From positions 62,001 to 126,000 of the forward strand of contig AZGY01000027.1 in NCBI GenBank assembly GCA_001636675.1: DNA of 64,000 nucleotides, given 5' to 3'. The notes below the pieces were generated by a model, which worked only from the letters and a program-made list of their open reading frames with translations, did not search any database and was not told the origin of the DNA. Positions 32,243 to 44,800 of this stretch are shown here, in pieces; the first letter of the stretch is position 1; every line of letters begins with the position of its first letter. Both the position numbers and the translations under genes were made by a program. The DNA comes from Moelleriella libera RCEF 2490. Lineage: Eukaryota > Ascomycota > Sordariomycetes > Hypocreales > Clavicipitaceae.

Positions 32243-32784
32243 AAAAAAAGAGGCAAAACGTGAAACCGGAAGCTCGCGAGGGGATACTTTATGCTATGCA
32301 GTCTAGATTTGCTGTGGGCCAAGCCTCTCCAAAGCTACAAAAAAATAGCGCCACGTTGAGTTGTCGCCTGGTGCGCCACAGCTGACCAATGCTGGAATAC
32401 AATGCGTTCCAGCTGCCCTGCTTACCCACCCGCACCACCACATCTACCAGCCACAGGCGCGCACGACCGTGAGTGTTCTCAAAGTAAAGTTGGCTAGCTC
32501 ACGGCTCATTCCTGCCCGAAATGAAGAATAGCGCGTGTGTGTGGCTTTACCCAATCGGCTACTGGATCGTGAATATGCCAGTGAATATTATTTCAGTTAC
32601 GCCTTGCGGCTGGTGACCATCGAGTTGGAGGCCGCAATGCCTGTGTCTGCTTCGAAACGTCAGCTGGATGCCGACCTGCAGCCTTGCTGTCTTACATCAA
32701 TTACAGCCGACCAATCATCGACGGCTTCGCGCCCATCTTCCGCCCATTCGTATAGCACAATATTCCTTTCCCACCCCTTTCGCC

Positions 32785-33257
32785 CAAAATATGTCAGACC
32801 GGCGGCGCCAGGACCAGGCCAAATATAGACTGGGGAGGCAGCCCACAAACGAGAGCAGGACACCTGTTTGAATCGTCGCGCCGTAAGCACTACGAGCCCC
32901 AAGATGACCGACGACATTGCTTACAGGTCGCCAGTGAAGCAATCCTGCAGATCTTTCTCACCGTCCACCCGATTTGCTTGTCTTCGTTGATCAAGCCCGG
33001 CGCCCAAAGTTGGCAAATTACCTCTTCATGCCCCGAACCTTCTCGAGACGGAGCTCTGTCATGTCTCCCTCATTGACGAGCTGCACAAGGATCGCGTATG
33101 CATTGTTGCCAAGCAACTGGTTGTCAATGCCCAAAAACCACCGTCGGTCAGTCCCGTCGCTCGAAAACGGACCAAACATTTCCAGCTTGACTTGATCGTC
33201 TCAAAGCTGTGGAACAACGACAACATCTTTCAGCTCAACCTGCGTACCGGCGATTGA
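32785..33257 (+). other. unassigned overlapping open frames, possible multi-exon or decayed gene
   Basis: One frame (about 32785-33077) reads GHLFESSRRKHYEPQDDRRH and continues with VASEAILQIFLTVHP. A second, offset frame (32991-33257, no ATG) reads LLETELCHVSLIDELHKDRV and later HFQLDLIVSKLWNNDNIFQL before its stop. Both have protein-like composition. A GTAAGC donor at about 32883 and a pyrimidine-rich tract ending ATCAAG at about 32996 could join exons, but I found no join that keeps one frame. It may be an intact gene with exons I mis-set, or one with a frameshift. I do not recognise the product. Confidence 0.3.
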
Positions 33258-33412
33258 TCGGCGATGCCGCTACTATGTGGTCTTTTGTCAGTGAGTTTTA
33301 GTCCCTTCATGTTGCATCGTGTACTGTCTTCTCACTCTTTGTACCGCTGCAGCGCCGTCGATTTCTCAGCCGGAAGCCAGACGATGCCGAATCTCCTCAA
33401 CGAAGCCGCACA

Positions 33413-35875
33413 ATGTCTGTGTTTGGCAATTCGCATCAGAGCAGTCGCGGAGCTCTTTTCAACATGGTTGGGGTGTTTACACTGATGAAACCAATCAGAA
33501 ATGCATCATCCTTGGACACAGCAGAGAAGCCCGCGGAGTTAGGCGTCAGTTTCAGTAATTCGATGCATGACATCATTGAAGACCTTTATCGTGACTTGAA
33601 GGGGCCTTGCGATCAACTTTCGAGAAAGGCATTCGCTGCATTTCTCCGAAACGTTCAGGGTGAAACCCTCAGAGACGACCTGGAACAGGCGCACTACACT
33701 ATTGGCGACTTTCGGCGCATATGGTTGCGAGACTATGGCGCCGACGCGGCTGGGCCACCTCCCGACAAAGATTTGTCCAAACCCATCACCAATTACTTCA
33801 TCAACAGCAGTCATAACACCTACCTAGATGGTAATCAACTGGCATCACACAGCACACCTGAAGCCTACAAAAGTGTCAGTGGTCCCCGTCCTTGCTTTTC
33901 ATCCTTTCAAAAGCACGACATCCATTGACAAACAGCAGGTGCTCTTGAGAGGCTGTCGCTGCATCGAAATTGATGTGTGGAATGGCGAACCTGCCAGCTT
34001 TCGTGGCAGATCAAAGTCACCGCACAGTCAATGTAGTCAGGATCCATCCAGGACTTCCGAGACAAATGTCGCCCTCGCTGCTTGGGAAAGCGTGGACAAG
34101 TTCGCGAGGCAATACCTCGGAGACAAACCCTCAATGCATTCAAGATCGCCGAGCGCTCAAAGTCGCAATATAGCAGACGGGGTGTCACCGAGGACTAGCA
34201 CCCTTGATTTGCCGGGCACTTCACGACCGGTTTGCGGTAGACCTGATTCAGCGGCGTCTCTGGACGTTGGGTACCGTCAGAGATCTCGCAGAAATTCCAG
34301 CCCTCCGCGAGGTGAGCCAATCGTTACACACGGACATACCCTTACGATTCCCTGCGGTTTTCGTGAGGTCTGCGAAGCTATCAAAGATTCTGCATTTGCG
34401 AACAACCCTTTACCTATCATCATAAGCCTGGAAGTACATGCGGATTGGGAGCAGCAGGAAGTGATGGTACAGATAATGAAAGAAGTCTGGCAGGATCTTC
34501 TTCTGACGGAATCGATCGAAAACTTCGACCCGCGTTTTCGAGTTCCCACGCTCGGAGACTTGCAACGCAAAATTCTCGTCAAAGTGAAGAAAGGGCCGGT
34601 AGGGATGCCGCCGCTACAAGCTGAGCAGGGCGTTGGAGCGGGGATCGTCCATCTCACGGCTTATGATTCTGCCCAACACAATTCGGATAATTTCTTAACA
34701 CGGTCTGTCAAGTCGGTTTCCCAAAGCGCACCAAACTTGCCTGCCAGAGCGCCACTCGATGATCAGTCCCTGTCATCAGAGACTGATCTCCAGCCAAGAC
34801 GGTCTTGCGTTGCGGCCCCTCCTCTCGTGACAGCTACCGCATCCCAAGACAGGGTGAGCATTGCCGGCCCTATTTGCGAGAGCTTGGGCAGTCTAGCAGT
34901 CTACACCTGCAGCGAACACTTCAAAACATTTCAGACAACCGCGGCTAAAAAGCCTGCGCACATTTTCTCAATCAGCGAAAAACGAATTTTGGAATTGTAT
35001 CAGAAGAGTAGGCGCGACGTTTTCCTCCACAACAAGAACTATTTCATGAGAGTGTACCCTGATAAGATGCGGGTAACGAGCTCGAATTTAGATCCTAGTC
35101 TATCATGGAGACGAGGCGTACAAATGGCAGCCATGAACTGGCAGCACGTGGATGCTGGCATGATGCTCAATGAGGGCATGTTCTTAGACGAGCAGGGCTG
35201 GGTACTCAAACCCCCGGGCTACCAGAGCTCTGACAAGACTGCGGAGTCTCACGATGAAGCAGCAGCTGATTTCACGCTGGATCTCAGCATCATAGTCTTT
35301 GCCGGGCACAATATTCCGACCATGAGTGACGACTTCATGGAGTATCCTCGAAGCGGGAGCACCATCCGCCCCTACGTCAAGGTTGATCTGCATGTCGACC
35401 GTTCAGAAGTAGCAAATGGCAAAGAAGCGGACGCGCATACGTACAAAAAGCAAACAGAGGCTGGAAAGACGAGCCATCCGTCATTTGGTCAATCGCCGCA
35501 GCCGCTCACGTTTATGGGTGTGCCCAAAGTCGTGCCAGAGCTTAGTTTTGTTCGGTGAGTTTGCTCTTGTTACATCCTTGAGCCCTGTTCCCAAGCGATG
35601 AGCTATTCTGGCTGAAGCAGGCCATGACACGATCTTTCGTTCAATTTGCTGATTGCAAATTTGCAAGTTTTCGTGTTGGTGACGACTCTCGCTTGAGCAC
35701 ATCAATACTTGCGTGGGCATGCATTCGTCTCGATCGGTTACGCCCTGGATATCGCCTCGTTCGATTAATGGATATGAATGGCGTTCCTGTGAGCCGCGGC
35801 GAGCTATTGATCAAAGTGGATATGAAGCTGTACAAAAGAAACCAGGGACTCACTTCCAAAACCATTTGCAATTAA
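33413..35875 (+). CDS. phosphoinositide-specific phospholipase C
   Basis: Exons 33413-33874, 33939-35554, 35668-35875 give 761 residues. The order is a degenerate EF-hand-like region (NSMHDIIEDLYRDLKG), the X half of the catalytic barrel, a low-complexity Ser-rich linker, the Y half and a C2 domain. In X, NYFINSSHNTYL holds the first catalytic His (His134) and CRCIEIDVWNGE the calcium-binding acidic residues. In Y, WRRGVQMAAMNWQHVDAGMM and LNEGMF are diagnostic. The third exon starts just after SFVR and restores the C2 strand ILAWACIRLDRLRPGYR; this acceptor (TTGCAAG) fits the family better than an earlier one. The enzyme cleaves PIP2 to IP3 and diacylglycerol at the plasma membrane. An upstream mini-exon at 33264-33290 (MPLLCGLLS, donor GTGAGT) could extend the N-terminus in phase. 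Confidence 0.9.
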
Positions 35876-38800
35876 TTTCAAGCCACGTCACATATTTCTC
35901 TCCCCTCTCATTACGAACATGTGTCCCACGTGCGAACCGGAACATGGGAACGGCATGAGACTGGGTTTTGGCTTGGATCCTATGGGGCGGGGGAACATCA
36001 GGCCTCTGCAACTCAAGAACGATGTAATCATGGGCACGCAATCACTCGGGTACTGTGCTACCCGGAGATAAATTTCTGCACTGCGAAATGTGCCGTCTCC
36101 CCAAAGGGAAGGATTGGATGCTGTGCGAGGGTATCGGTGTCTTGAATCAGCTTCTGGGTCTCTTGGCCGAATTAACCCCATTGTTTCCCCATCTTCACCA
36201 TGTGCGTCTTTGTTCAGGTTGCATTCTTGGCCGAATGCTCGGCGCATCTGAAGGCTCCGGACGCACTCGGTACGTGTCGCTTGACAAGACAAGCCACGGC
36301 TGGGACAACGGGGCCGCAGCCATAAGCAGGGGTTAGATAACGCCGCAAGCCGGCATGTAACCTGAAAGGTCATGGACCCATGTGCGCTTCGAAGCCACCA
36401 AACTTTTGTGCTCAGCATGTTGAAGGAGGAACTGTTTTGAAGACGGGAAGCGGTATTCCAGGACACCATGGCGACATTTGTCGTTTGCCTAGACAGGGTG
36501 TCGACACTGCGCAGCGGTGGCCATTCCCCCTAGCCCAAGTCTGCAAGTATCCAAATGAAGAAATGTTGCGACGAGAAAAGAAAAGAAAAGGGGTGACAGA
36601 AAGGAATCTAGTACGGCTCGTGGGATATACTTGGTGAAGGCCTCAAATGTGGACGCGTTACTTCCCGGCCTTGTGCGGGAAGGTTGAGCTGTCGAAGGAA
36701 TGAATGGCAGAGCAGAAATTACATGAGAACTCGGCAAAGTGAACAACCCCCAATCCTCGGAGTGACTCGACTGCGTAGCCGTCAAGGCGCATGTATGTCC
36801 TGGAACGAAACGGATAGAGAAAACACTTTCTCGTCACGCTACATGCAATTCACACATGCAATGTCTTGTGGTGGTCTGAAAAGGATTTACTCCCGGCTGC
36901 AGAAGCAAAGCCTTGAGCAAGGCATTGGGTTTTTTTTTTTTTTTTTTTTGGGGAGAAGAGGTATGGATCGGAGAGGCAGATGGCAGGTAGGGAAACACCG
37001 AGATTCGTCGCTGATGCACCTGGCTCTGACTCTGGTTTTCTTTTCCTCACCCGCGCACGCATGGTGAGAGGGAGATATACTGTGACGTCTTCCCTGTGTC
37101 TGTTACTATTCTGGTGCGTCGCGCGCCGAGTGGGAACAGCGCCAGGCCCGTCCCGTTACTAGACATTTACGTTGCACAGCCTCCATCGCAGCTTGTCCTG
37201 GTCCTGGCGTGGCTGCTCTTGGTGGCGAGGCTCAATCCCGATGGTATGGTCCTCGATGTGTCATTTGTGCCACCAGAGCAGGGGGGAAGGTGTACAAAGC
37301 ATCATTGTGACGATCAGCGCGATGGGTGAGACACCTCCTTTCTGGACAAGAACTCCAGGTTCCGGGCCACAGCGTTTCCAGTCGCCTTCTATCCCTCAGT
37401 CTCTTGGCCCCAACATGAGACTGCGTGGCCCAAAGTAGGAGCAAGGTGACAGCTTTCCCTCGGAGCAGGTGTTTGTGAGGCATCACGATGACTGACCTTT
37501 TTTTTCTGGTTGCTTTAGGAAGACTCGGCCGCTCCGTACCCACCATGCGGAACAGAGACTCGAATATCCGGTGACACAGTTGGCGAGGTGGCTGTATATT
37601 GCATGGTAAGCTGCGAAAAACATGGAGCTGTGACAGTACAGTCCAAGCTGTCCTAGAATGGCATAGGCAAGCTGCGGGAAACGCGGAACGTGCAGCTCAT
37701 GTGCGGAGACGCAGCAATGACACCGAAGTGTGATACAGCGTGCCAAATCTGATGATCGACCGCTCAACCCACCCCTCAACTGTTTGATCAAGCCTTGCAA
37801 GGAGCACACGGCCGTCACAACCCAAAGTCGCTTCGCGGCAGTTTCCGTGTTGAGCAGGATAAAGGCAGCCATTGGCGGGCGTCAGAGCATGCGACTTGTC
37901 AGCAAACATGTGTCCCGGTCCCTCACGACGCGTGGAAGCCAGACGTGCATGATGGTCTGACCACGCAAGGGGGATGAACACAGTTCTCGGGTCCAGCAAC
38001 GGCAAATAGCGTGCTCGACCTGTCTCTGTCGTGTAATATCTCGGATCTTGGCCCGGGTTCCATCTAGCGGTGATGATTGATTCGCTTCCATGCGGTTGGG
38101 TGCCGGTGGGGATATCCACTATTACTAGAGACACGGTACACGCAAGACCGGTTTATGGTAACGAGACCACGACGTCCTTTGCCCCGTTCCCTCCCAAGAA
38201 TGGTCATGTGATGACCTGATGATGCCGTTCGACAGCACCGTGTCGTACTTCCTCGCCTTTGAGCGGCTGAACTCCCGTGAGCAGTGAATGGCGAGTCAAT
38301 GACAAGGTCTGGCATCTGCAGTTGATGACCTGCCGAGACTCTCCTGGACCACTTGGGTATCTGCGTTTACGAACTTGTCTCTTGTCTCTTTCTGCGTAAA
38401 ACGGCGCGGCACAGACATGGCGAGAATAGGATGAAATTAAAGTCGATCCATTCTTCCAATTTTTTTTTTCGGCCATTTGTCCACGTAGCAGCGCAGCTGC
38501 GCGCCCGGCACTGGCTGTCGACGCTTTCCACTGTTCGGCGCGCCGATCATGGCATTTCACAATACGAACAAAAGCCTTGTTCTCAGGTCCAGGAGGCAGC
38601 GCTACCATGTTATCGCCAGTTGAGACCAATCGTTTGTGGAGAAATCAATCAGGCGTGAAAATGTCAAATAGCGCGAACCACCAAAGGGTGGGACTTGGAG
38701 GCTTTTGAATCTGACACATCATCTTGCAACACGGTGTCGGCTCCGCCCATGTCGAGAAAATATAGAGGAGTTGGGAGGCGTCCTGGGCGACGCTGACCGC

Positions 38801-41800
38801 CGGGCTATTTATCCGTTGGCTGCTGCTTGCGAATCAATCTCCCATGATTACTCAACTGGAAGTTGCCACCGAATCCAAAGCTAAAATTGCCGCAGGAAAC
38901 GGGGGAGACACTGAGCCCTGCGATGAAAAGTTGTATAGTCGTTTTAATTGCAATGCCTAATAATCAAAGGTGCACATGCCAATAGTGATCAAGCCCTGTT
39001 GCTTCTTGCGACGGGGAGACTCATGTAGCATGACGTAGATTCTTTCCCATTGGCCGTGGACCGGACAACGTTGAGATGCCGGATAACCCGAGTCCTTGAC
39101 AGCTCTTTGCATCGCGCTGCTGAGATTGGTTGATTTTTTTTTCCACATGGAACAATTAAGGTAAGTTAGCGCTAGGTAGCGACGTGAAGTATCGCCGAAG
39201 ACTTTCGGCTTCGTTGTGCAATTGACCAGCCACGACCCACATCTGTCGAATTGGACCCGAGTGAGCCAAAGTCCCAAATCTGGAGACCTTTATAGTTGTC
39301 GCTCCTTCGTAAGGACCGGACCGCACATGGGAGCCACGGAGGAAACCCGATTACTCGACTTATCCAGAAGTCCGCAGAACGCCAGAATGTCCAGGAATGG
39401 AAGTCGGAAGCCAACTTAGGCAGGCGGGCTGAGCATCAGGTTCTTCCGCGACAGCGGTTATAGCTTCCCCCTCCAAGATTGCTGATCGCAATTGAAACCA
39501 TTTGGATTCAGCAGTGTGCATCGAACGCTCTGAGATCGCCAGAGAAAGGCGTAGTAGAAAGCCGCATGCCAGGTCAGAGGACACAGACCCGGCATACACC
39601 ATCGGTGAAGGTTACCTTGTTGCTCTCCAGTGGGAAACGAAAGTGACGCACTGATAGGCTCTTTTCAAGAACTATTATATTGTGGCCTCACAATCTCAGC
39701 TCCCCGGAAGCAGCGATAGTTTTGACCCGGCTTACCGCAAAACCGCTCTCCCCTTTCCCCCTTCGTAATCATACGCTTACTCTCATGCCGTTGCTTACTG
39801 CAGCCCAATAGGGCGCAAAAAGGAAAGGCCGTTCTGACTCTGCTTCACAGTCAGTGGTTCTGCATCGGTGACATTTACAATAGCTTTTTTCACTCTTTCG
39901 TCCATCATTGGAGACTTGAGGCGCCCTCGCACCGCCTGTTTCTGGCGTCGGAAGTCATAGTGATGGCACTTACTGATAGGTGTTCCCCTCAGATCTTGAT
40001 CTCGGAATTGATCAAGGTTCTTGTTGATTGCAAGGGGGCTTACTCGGCTGAAATCTCAGCTGAGATCCTGAGCGGGCTAATAAGGATTCCATCAAAGTGT
40101 CAACGTTGCGTCGTCAACGGGAATCATGAGAGGGATTTCCAGCTAGGCAATGTTCGGTGGAGACGGAGCGGATCAGGGCAATACGGCAATCAAAACGGGT
40201 CTTGATGGAACTAGGCCCGATGGCTCTGCTTTCCCGAACCTGACGATGCGCGACGATGCTGATTGATAGCCGTGACCGTCCGGGACGGTCATGACAATAA
40301 TTTGCTCTGGAGAGAAAGGAACCGTCCTGGTATGACGCAAGTCAGCGTCTCCGAGAGCCTGAACGAAGTCATTTTGCTTTGTTTCACAAAGGTCAGAGTA
40401 TGTAACCTCGTAACCGGACTCCCGGGTCGCAGCCGATTGCTTCAGGCGGTAGTTTATTTGTGGCGCCTTGCATGTCCTTTTTCCCGCCAAACTACGGCCA
40501 ATTCTGAATTTCGACGATGCAGGTCACCCAACTGTCGACTTGACTTGGCTTGTCTTGGCCTGCAGCCCCGGTCCTGATCCTAGGGGTGTTTTTTTTTTCT
40601 GCTTTTTCTGCCTTTTTTTTTTCTTTTGTTCTTCACTTCGCTTCCTTCTGTCATATAGACACATCCCTACGGAGTAGACACGTTCCATTTTCTCATCCGA
40701 GATCAGCCCGGGAAGATCTGTCAGACACGTTGGAGGTCGCCGCGTTCTCATTGCGATGAGCAGCAATGCTTGGACAGTTGTTCGGTGAACCTTTCGAATA
40801 GGCCATGGTGAAGCTGTCAGAGTCTTAATGGGAGTTCTTCCCTAGTAGAGATGTTCCTGTGCGGAGCAGCCTGGCTAGCTGACAACTGCGTTTTGGGCTT
40901 AAGGCGGATGCGACCACCGTCATGCAGCCACCAGGATGTTCGATTGAGCAATGAGTGATTGTTTTGCAAAAGTGGCTGGGCTGAGATTCCGCCTGTGAAG
41001 ATCCACCCATTCCAGGTTCTCGGGACGCATTCCCCATTGTTGCATAACCGATGTCCTGGGAACATGCAAGGATCAGCAAGTCTTGTGGTACCAAAACCAA
41101 AAGAAGCAATCGCAAAAGGCCACTCGCTACCCGAGAAGAGGTGATCATTGAAAAAACAGGCCGAGGAAACGTAGGCTGAGGCAACGTGAACTACGACGAA
41201 CCGCTGCATGGCGTAAACAATGCACCGAGACAGAAGCCAATGGCGACTCGGTGCAGGGGCCAGACAACTGCACCTCGTCGGGTTATTTCCGTGACTTACA
41301 AAGGTCTGGGATGACTTCCACTTCCGAGCGTGTCGCCGCGAGCAGGAAAGATGGCCTCAGAGGACAGACACAGTCAATGTGATGTCTCGAAGGCGCAGAC
41401 GAGAACGAGGTGCAAGCTGGTCCCCCAACGCAGAGCGTGCATTTCATCTTGAACACAGGTGATTGTGCATGAACACATGCTGCAGAACTGTCGCATGTGC
41501 GATTTCTCGCAAGACGACGAGGCGGGCTGGCTGACGAGAGGTGCAATAAGAGGCATTGAATATGATGTAAGGTGGAGGATGCCTTTGCGTGTCTCTCATT
41601 TGCTCAGTGGTAGAAAGTTACCTGTGTGCAGCGCGAGACGTCGATGTGAGAAGCAAAGTCGATTGTAATGTTCAGTGAAAGCATGCTTTTGCAGCAATGC
41701 CTGAAAAGATAGGGTCTTAGTCGATTCACACCAGTGGACAACAAGTTTCTATCGGGTCTCAAGCTCCAAGGTCAGCTGTGATGGTTAAGCTGATGAGAAG

Positions 41801-44800
41801 CTGAGACCAGGATCGGACTGGGTCCAGGTTCAGGGCCGTGTTGCATACGGGTACAAAAAAGAACACGGACGGCGACGTCTACGACTGCTGCTTGCTGCAT
41901 GAAGCTGGAAAAAAATTGGTCTCGTTCGTAGGGGAAAAAAGGAAAGAAGAAAGGGGAGGTATGGGAAAAAGAAAGAAAAAAAGGATCCTGGAGACAATAA
42001 GACGAACAAGGAAGGAACTCCTGGATCTCGTGGCCGAAGCCCACTCCCAATCTGGCAATGGACGTAGCCGCCGCACAGCTGGAAAGGCGCAGTCGCCCGA
42101 GGCCAGAGACCAGCCAGCTGCACTTGGGTAGCACGGTCCGGCCCCAGTTGGCAGGATAAAGCGATTCCCGAGTGGACGTTATGTTTTGGAACCCATGCAT
42201 GACAGACGGCAATCGGTGGTTTCGACCCTGCAAAGCTTGACAGAGGATGCGCCATAGTTCACCTCATCAAAGACAAGCCGACGTTAACGACTGCTTTCAA
42301 CCCTTCTTTTTTCTCACCCGCCGCGGCGAGCCGGCCAGCCGGTCGAACACCGAGGCTTGGCGGCGCTCTGGCAAACCCCGGTCGCGCCTCCCATCCGTCC
42401 CAGGCCAACATACGGAGTACAGTACACAGTTTTTCCAAAAGCGTGAGGAGGAGGGTCAAGCACCTCGTGGCTCCACGCCTGCGCCCACGCCCTGCCCTCC
42501 ATCCGCCCTCCAATTCCTGCCTTTCGTCAAAGAACACACCCCCCTCCCTCTTTATACCCTGGCCCCCAAGGACCAGGCTCGGTGTTCCCACCTTCCAGCA
42601 CGTTTATATGACATGTCTTTTAGATCCTCTACTCTTGAAACTGAGACTTCGTGTAGGAGCGATCACCAGAATGCCATAGCCCGCCGCCTCCAGATTACCT
42701 AGTGGCACTGAGGCGGCTTAGTTCAGTAACCAGAGTCTTGGATTCACCCCATGCTCGCCTCAGTAGTCCGGTCCTAATGGGGCCATCAGCATTAGTCCTT
42801 GACTTTCCCCCCCCTTGTGATTCCTACTTTTTGTGCTTTGATCCCAAACCCATAAATGCCAATGGCCCCCACGAGGTTTCTTATGGATAGACCTTTTTTC
42901 ATCCCTCTACTTCTTCAACCGCAAAAAAGTCAAATTGCTCGATCAAATATCTAGCGGCACCTAGCAGCTTGACTTCAAAGCATAGACCAAAGCGCTTCTG
43001 ACAACAACTCTGAAGGGAAACAAGCCCCGTTCGCGCACCTTTTCGCCAATATGGTTCTGTCTGGTCTCAGTTACACCACGCAGCCTTCAGCTGTTGAGCC
43101 TATAAGTCCCATAAACTCTACCTTTTCAGGAACACTTCACATTCCTGTCGAGACGTGCATCGATGGCATAGTTGTCTTGGGGCCAAAGGTGAGCTGGCTG
43201 AGCCATTGAAAACCTCATGTTCGCCATGGACAGCCTATTGACCAGCAGAAATTTAGTTGCCCGGAACCAGATGTCCGACGTGTGCTCTCGCGGGGAAAGA
43301 AGTCTGGGTCATCCCAGGCAGAAACTGCGGTTACTGTGGCACCCCGTGCGATAGACATTGAGAGGGTCAGCGAGGCCATGAAATCGCCCGCAGCAAGTAC
43401 TTTGACGCTGTCTATACTCAGCCTTGCTCGTGACAGAGCGGGCACTTCAATGCGATGATCTACTCGCGGACTAGAGAGAAGGCCGCCGGTACTAATTTCA
43501 GGTCAATCAACACGACTGTGGAGCCGGCCAGCGCATTCTTCTATTTCCTGCTCCCGCGCCTCACAAGATATTGTCGACCGTTCCCTCGTGTAACGACGGG
43601 GAAGCTTTCGACATGACATGCTCGATAAGTTGGTTCCCGGCTTTGGCTTTTCGCGATTGAGACTCAAGTATTTTTTTCTTGGAGACGACGGTGTAAGGAG
43701 CCTCACGATCCTCGATTATTGGATAGATTACGGATTCTGGGGTAGGTGAGACATCTGCGGGTGTTCAAGAAAATCACGGCGCACCTTGCTTCCGGAGTCA
43801 TGGAGTTTTCAGTCAGTTTAAGGGACATTGATTCGCTGCGCTTTCTAGCGGCAATTGAATATTGTGTCAACACAGTCCATAATTTTGGGGGAGGGGTTTC
43901 TTGTTCGTCTCTGGGGAAGCATTCACCACAGATTGGTCTAGCATCATGATAAGAAATCCGGATCGTTCACGATCTCCAGCGTTGGCCACCATTCGCGCTG
44001 TCAGTTCCCCACGTCCTTATTTGTTTGTTACTCGGCGCGCCAAGCGCGTCGATTCGTGCATGTGCAGACCATCAGGCGGCAGCGGACCGGTGCGAGGGAA
44101 TGAATGTGCAGGAGCATACTCGTGCCCCTTGCCTGATTTGACCGGGCCCCAAAGATGGACCGTTGTATCAGTGACAAGATGGCTCGGCTCTCGATCTTTG
44201 TTCGGGCCTTGCGCGCCCGATCGAGCTGTTCACCGCCCCTGGGCTGTCAAGTGCACAACTAAGTACCTTTATCAACATTCCCGCTCGGCATCTCCACGCT
44301 TTTCTGCCAAATCGGAGATGCGAATCAGGGGCACGAATTCCCTGTCTGCAGTCAGAATCCGAGACATGCAGTTTCATCACCTGATGTTCAGTAAGGCAAT
44401 CGCACGGAGAAGGTTTAGGACGGCATGTTCGTGCAACCTTTGTTCAGGAAGAGCTTTCGTCCCAGGGATGCGGCATGAGTGAGTTCTAATTGTAGTAAAC
44501 GCTACGGAGCACATGAAACCGAGTCAGGCAGGTCATCTTCAGCCCTCCTTAAAGACCGCGAAAAGCGGAATGAAGCCTGAGATTTATTGCTGCGGTCCTG
44601 ACCAGACGCAATTGACAAGATTCAACGGGCAGCATGGCCGCGGGCGAAGGAGCAAAAAAGTGGAAGTTTCTCTGTCGAGGATTGTGTGCTGGTTGCAAAG
44701 ACTTTGTGTTCTGAGTTCTTCCGTCCAGTCCAGTACTGCTGTGTACGAAAGAGAGGCGACGCCATCTTGGGTGTTCGATGATCCCGCCGCGGATCATCCT

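Noticed and set aside
39360..39602. 80-codon minus-strand frame with a TATA-like sequence upstream
   Set aside because: Composition is plausible but there is no motif, splice or neighbour evidence; frames this long are expected by chance in 11 kb.
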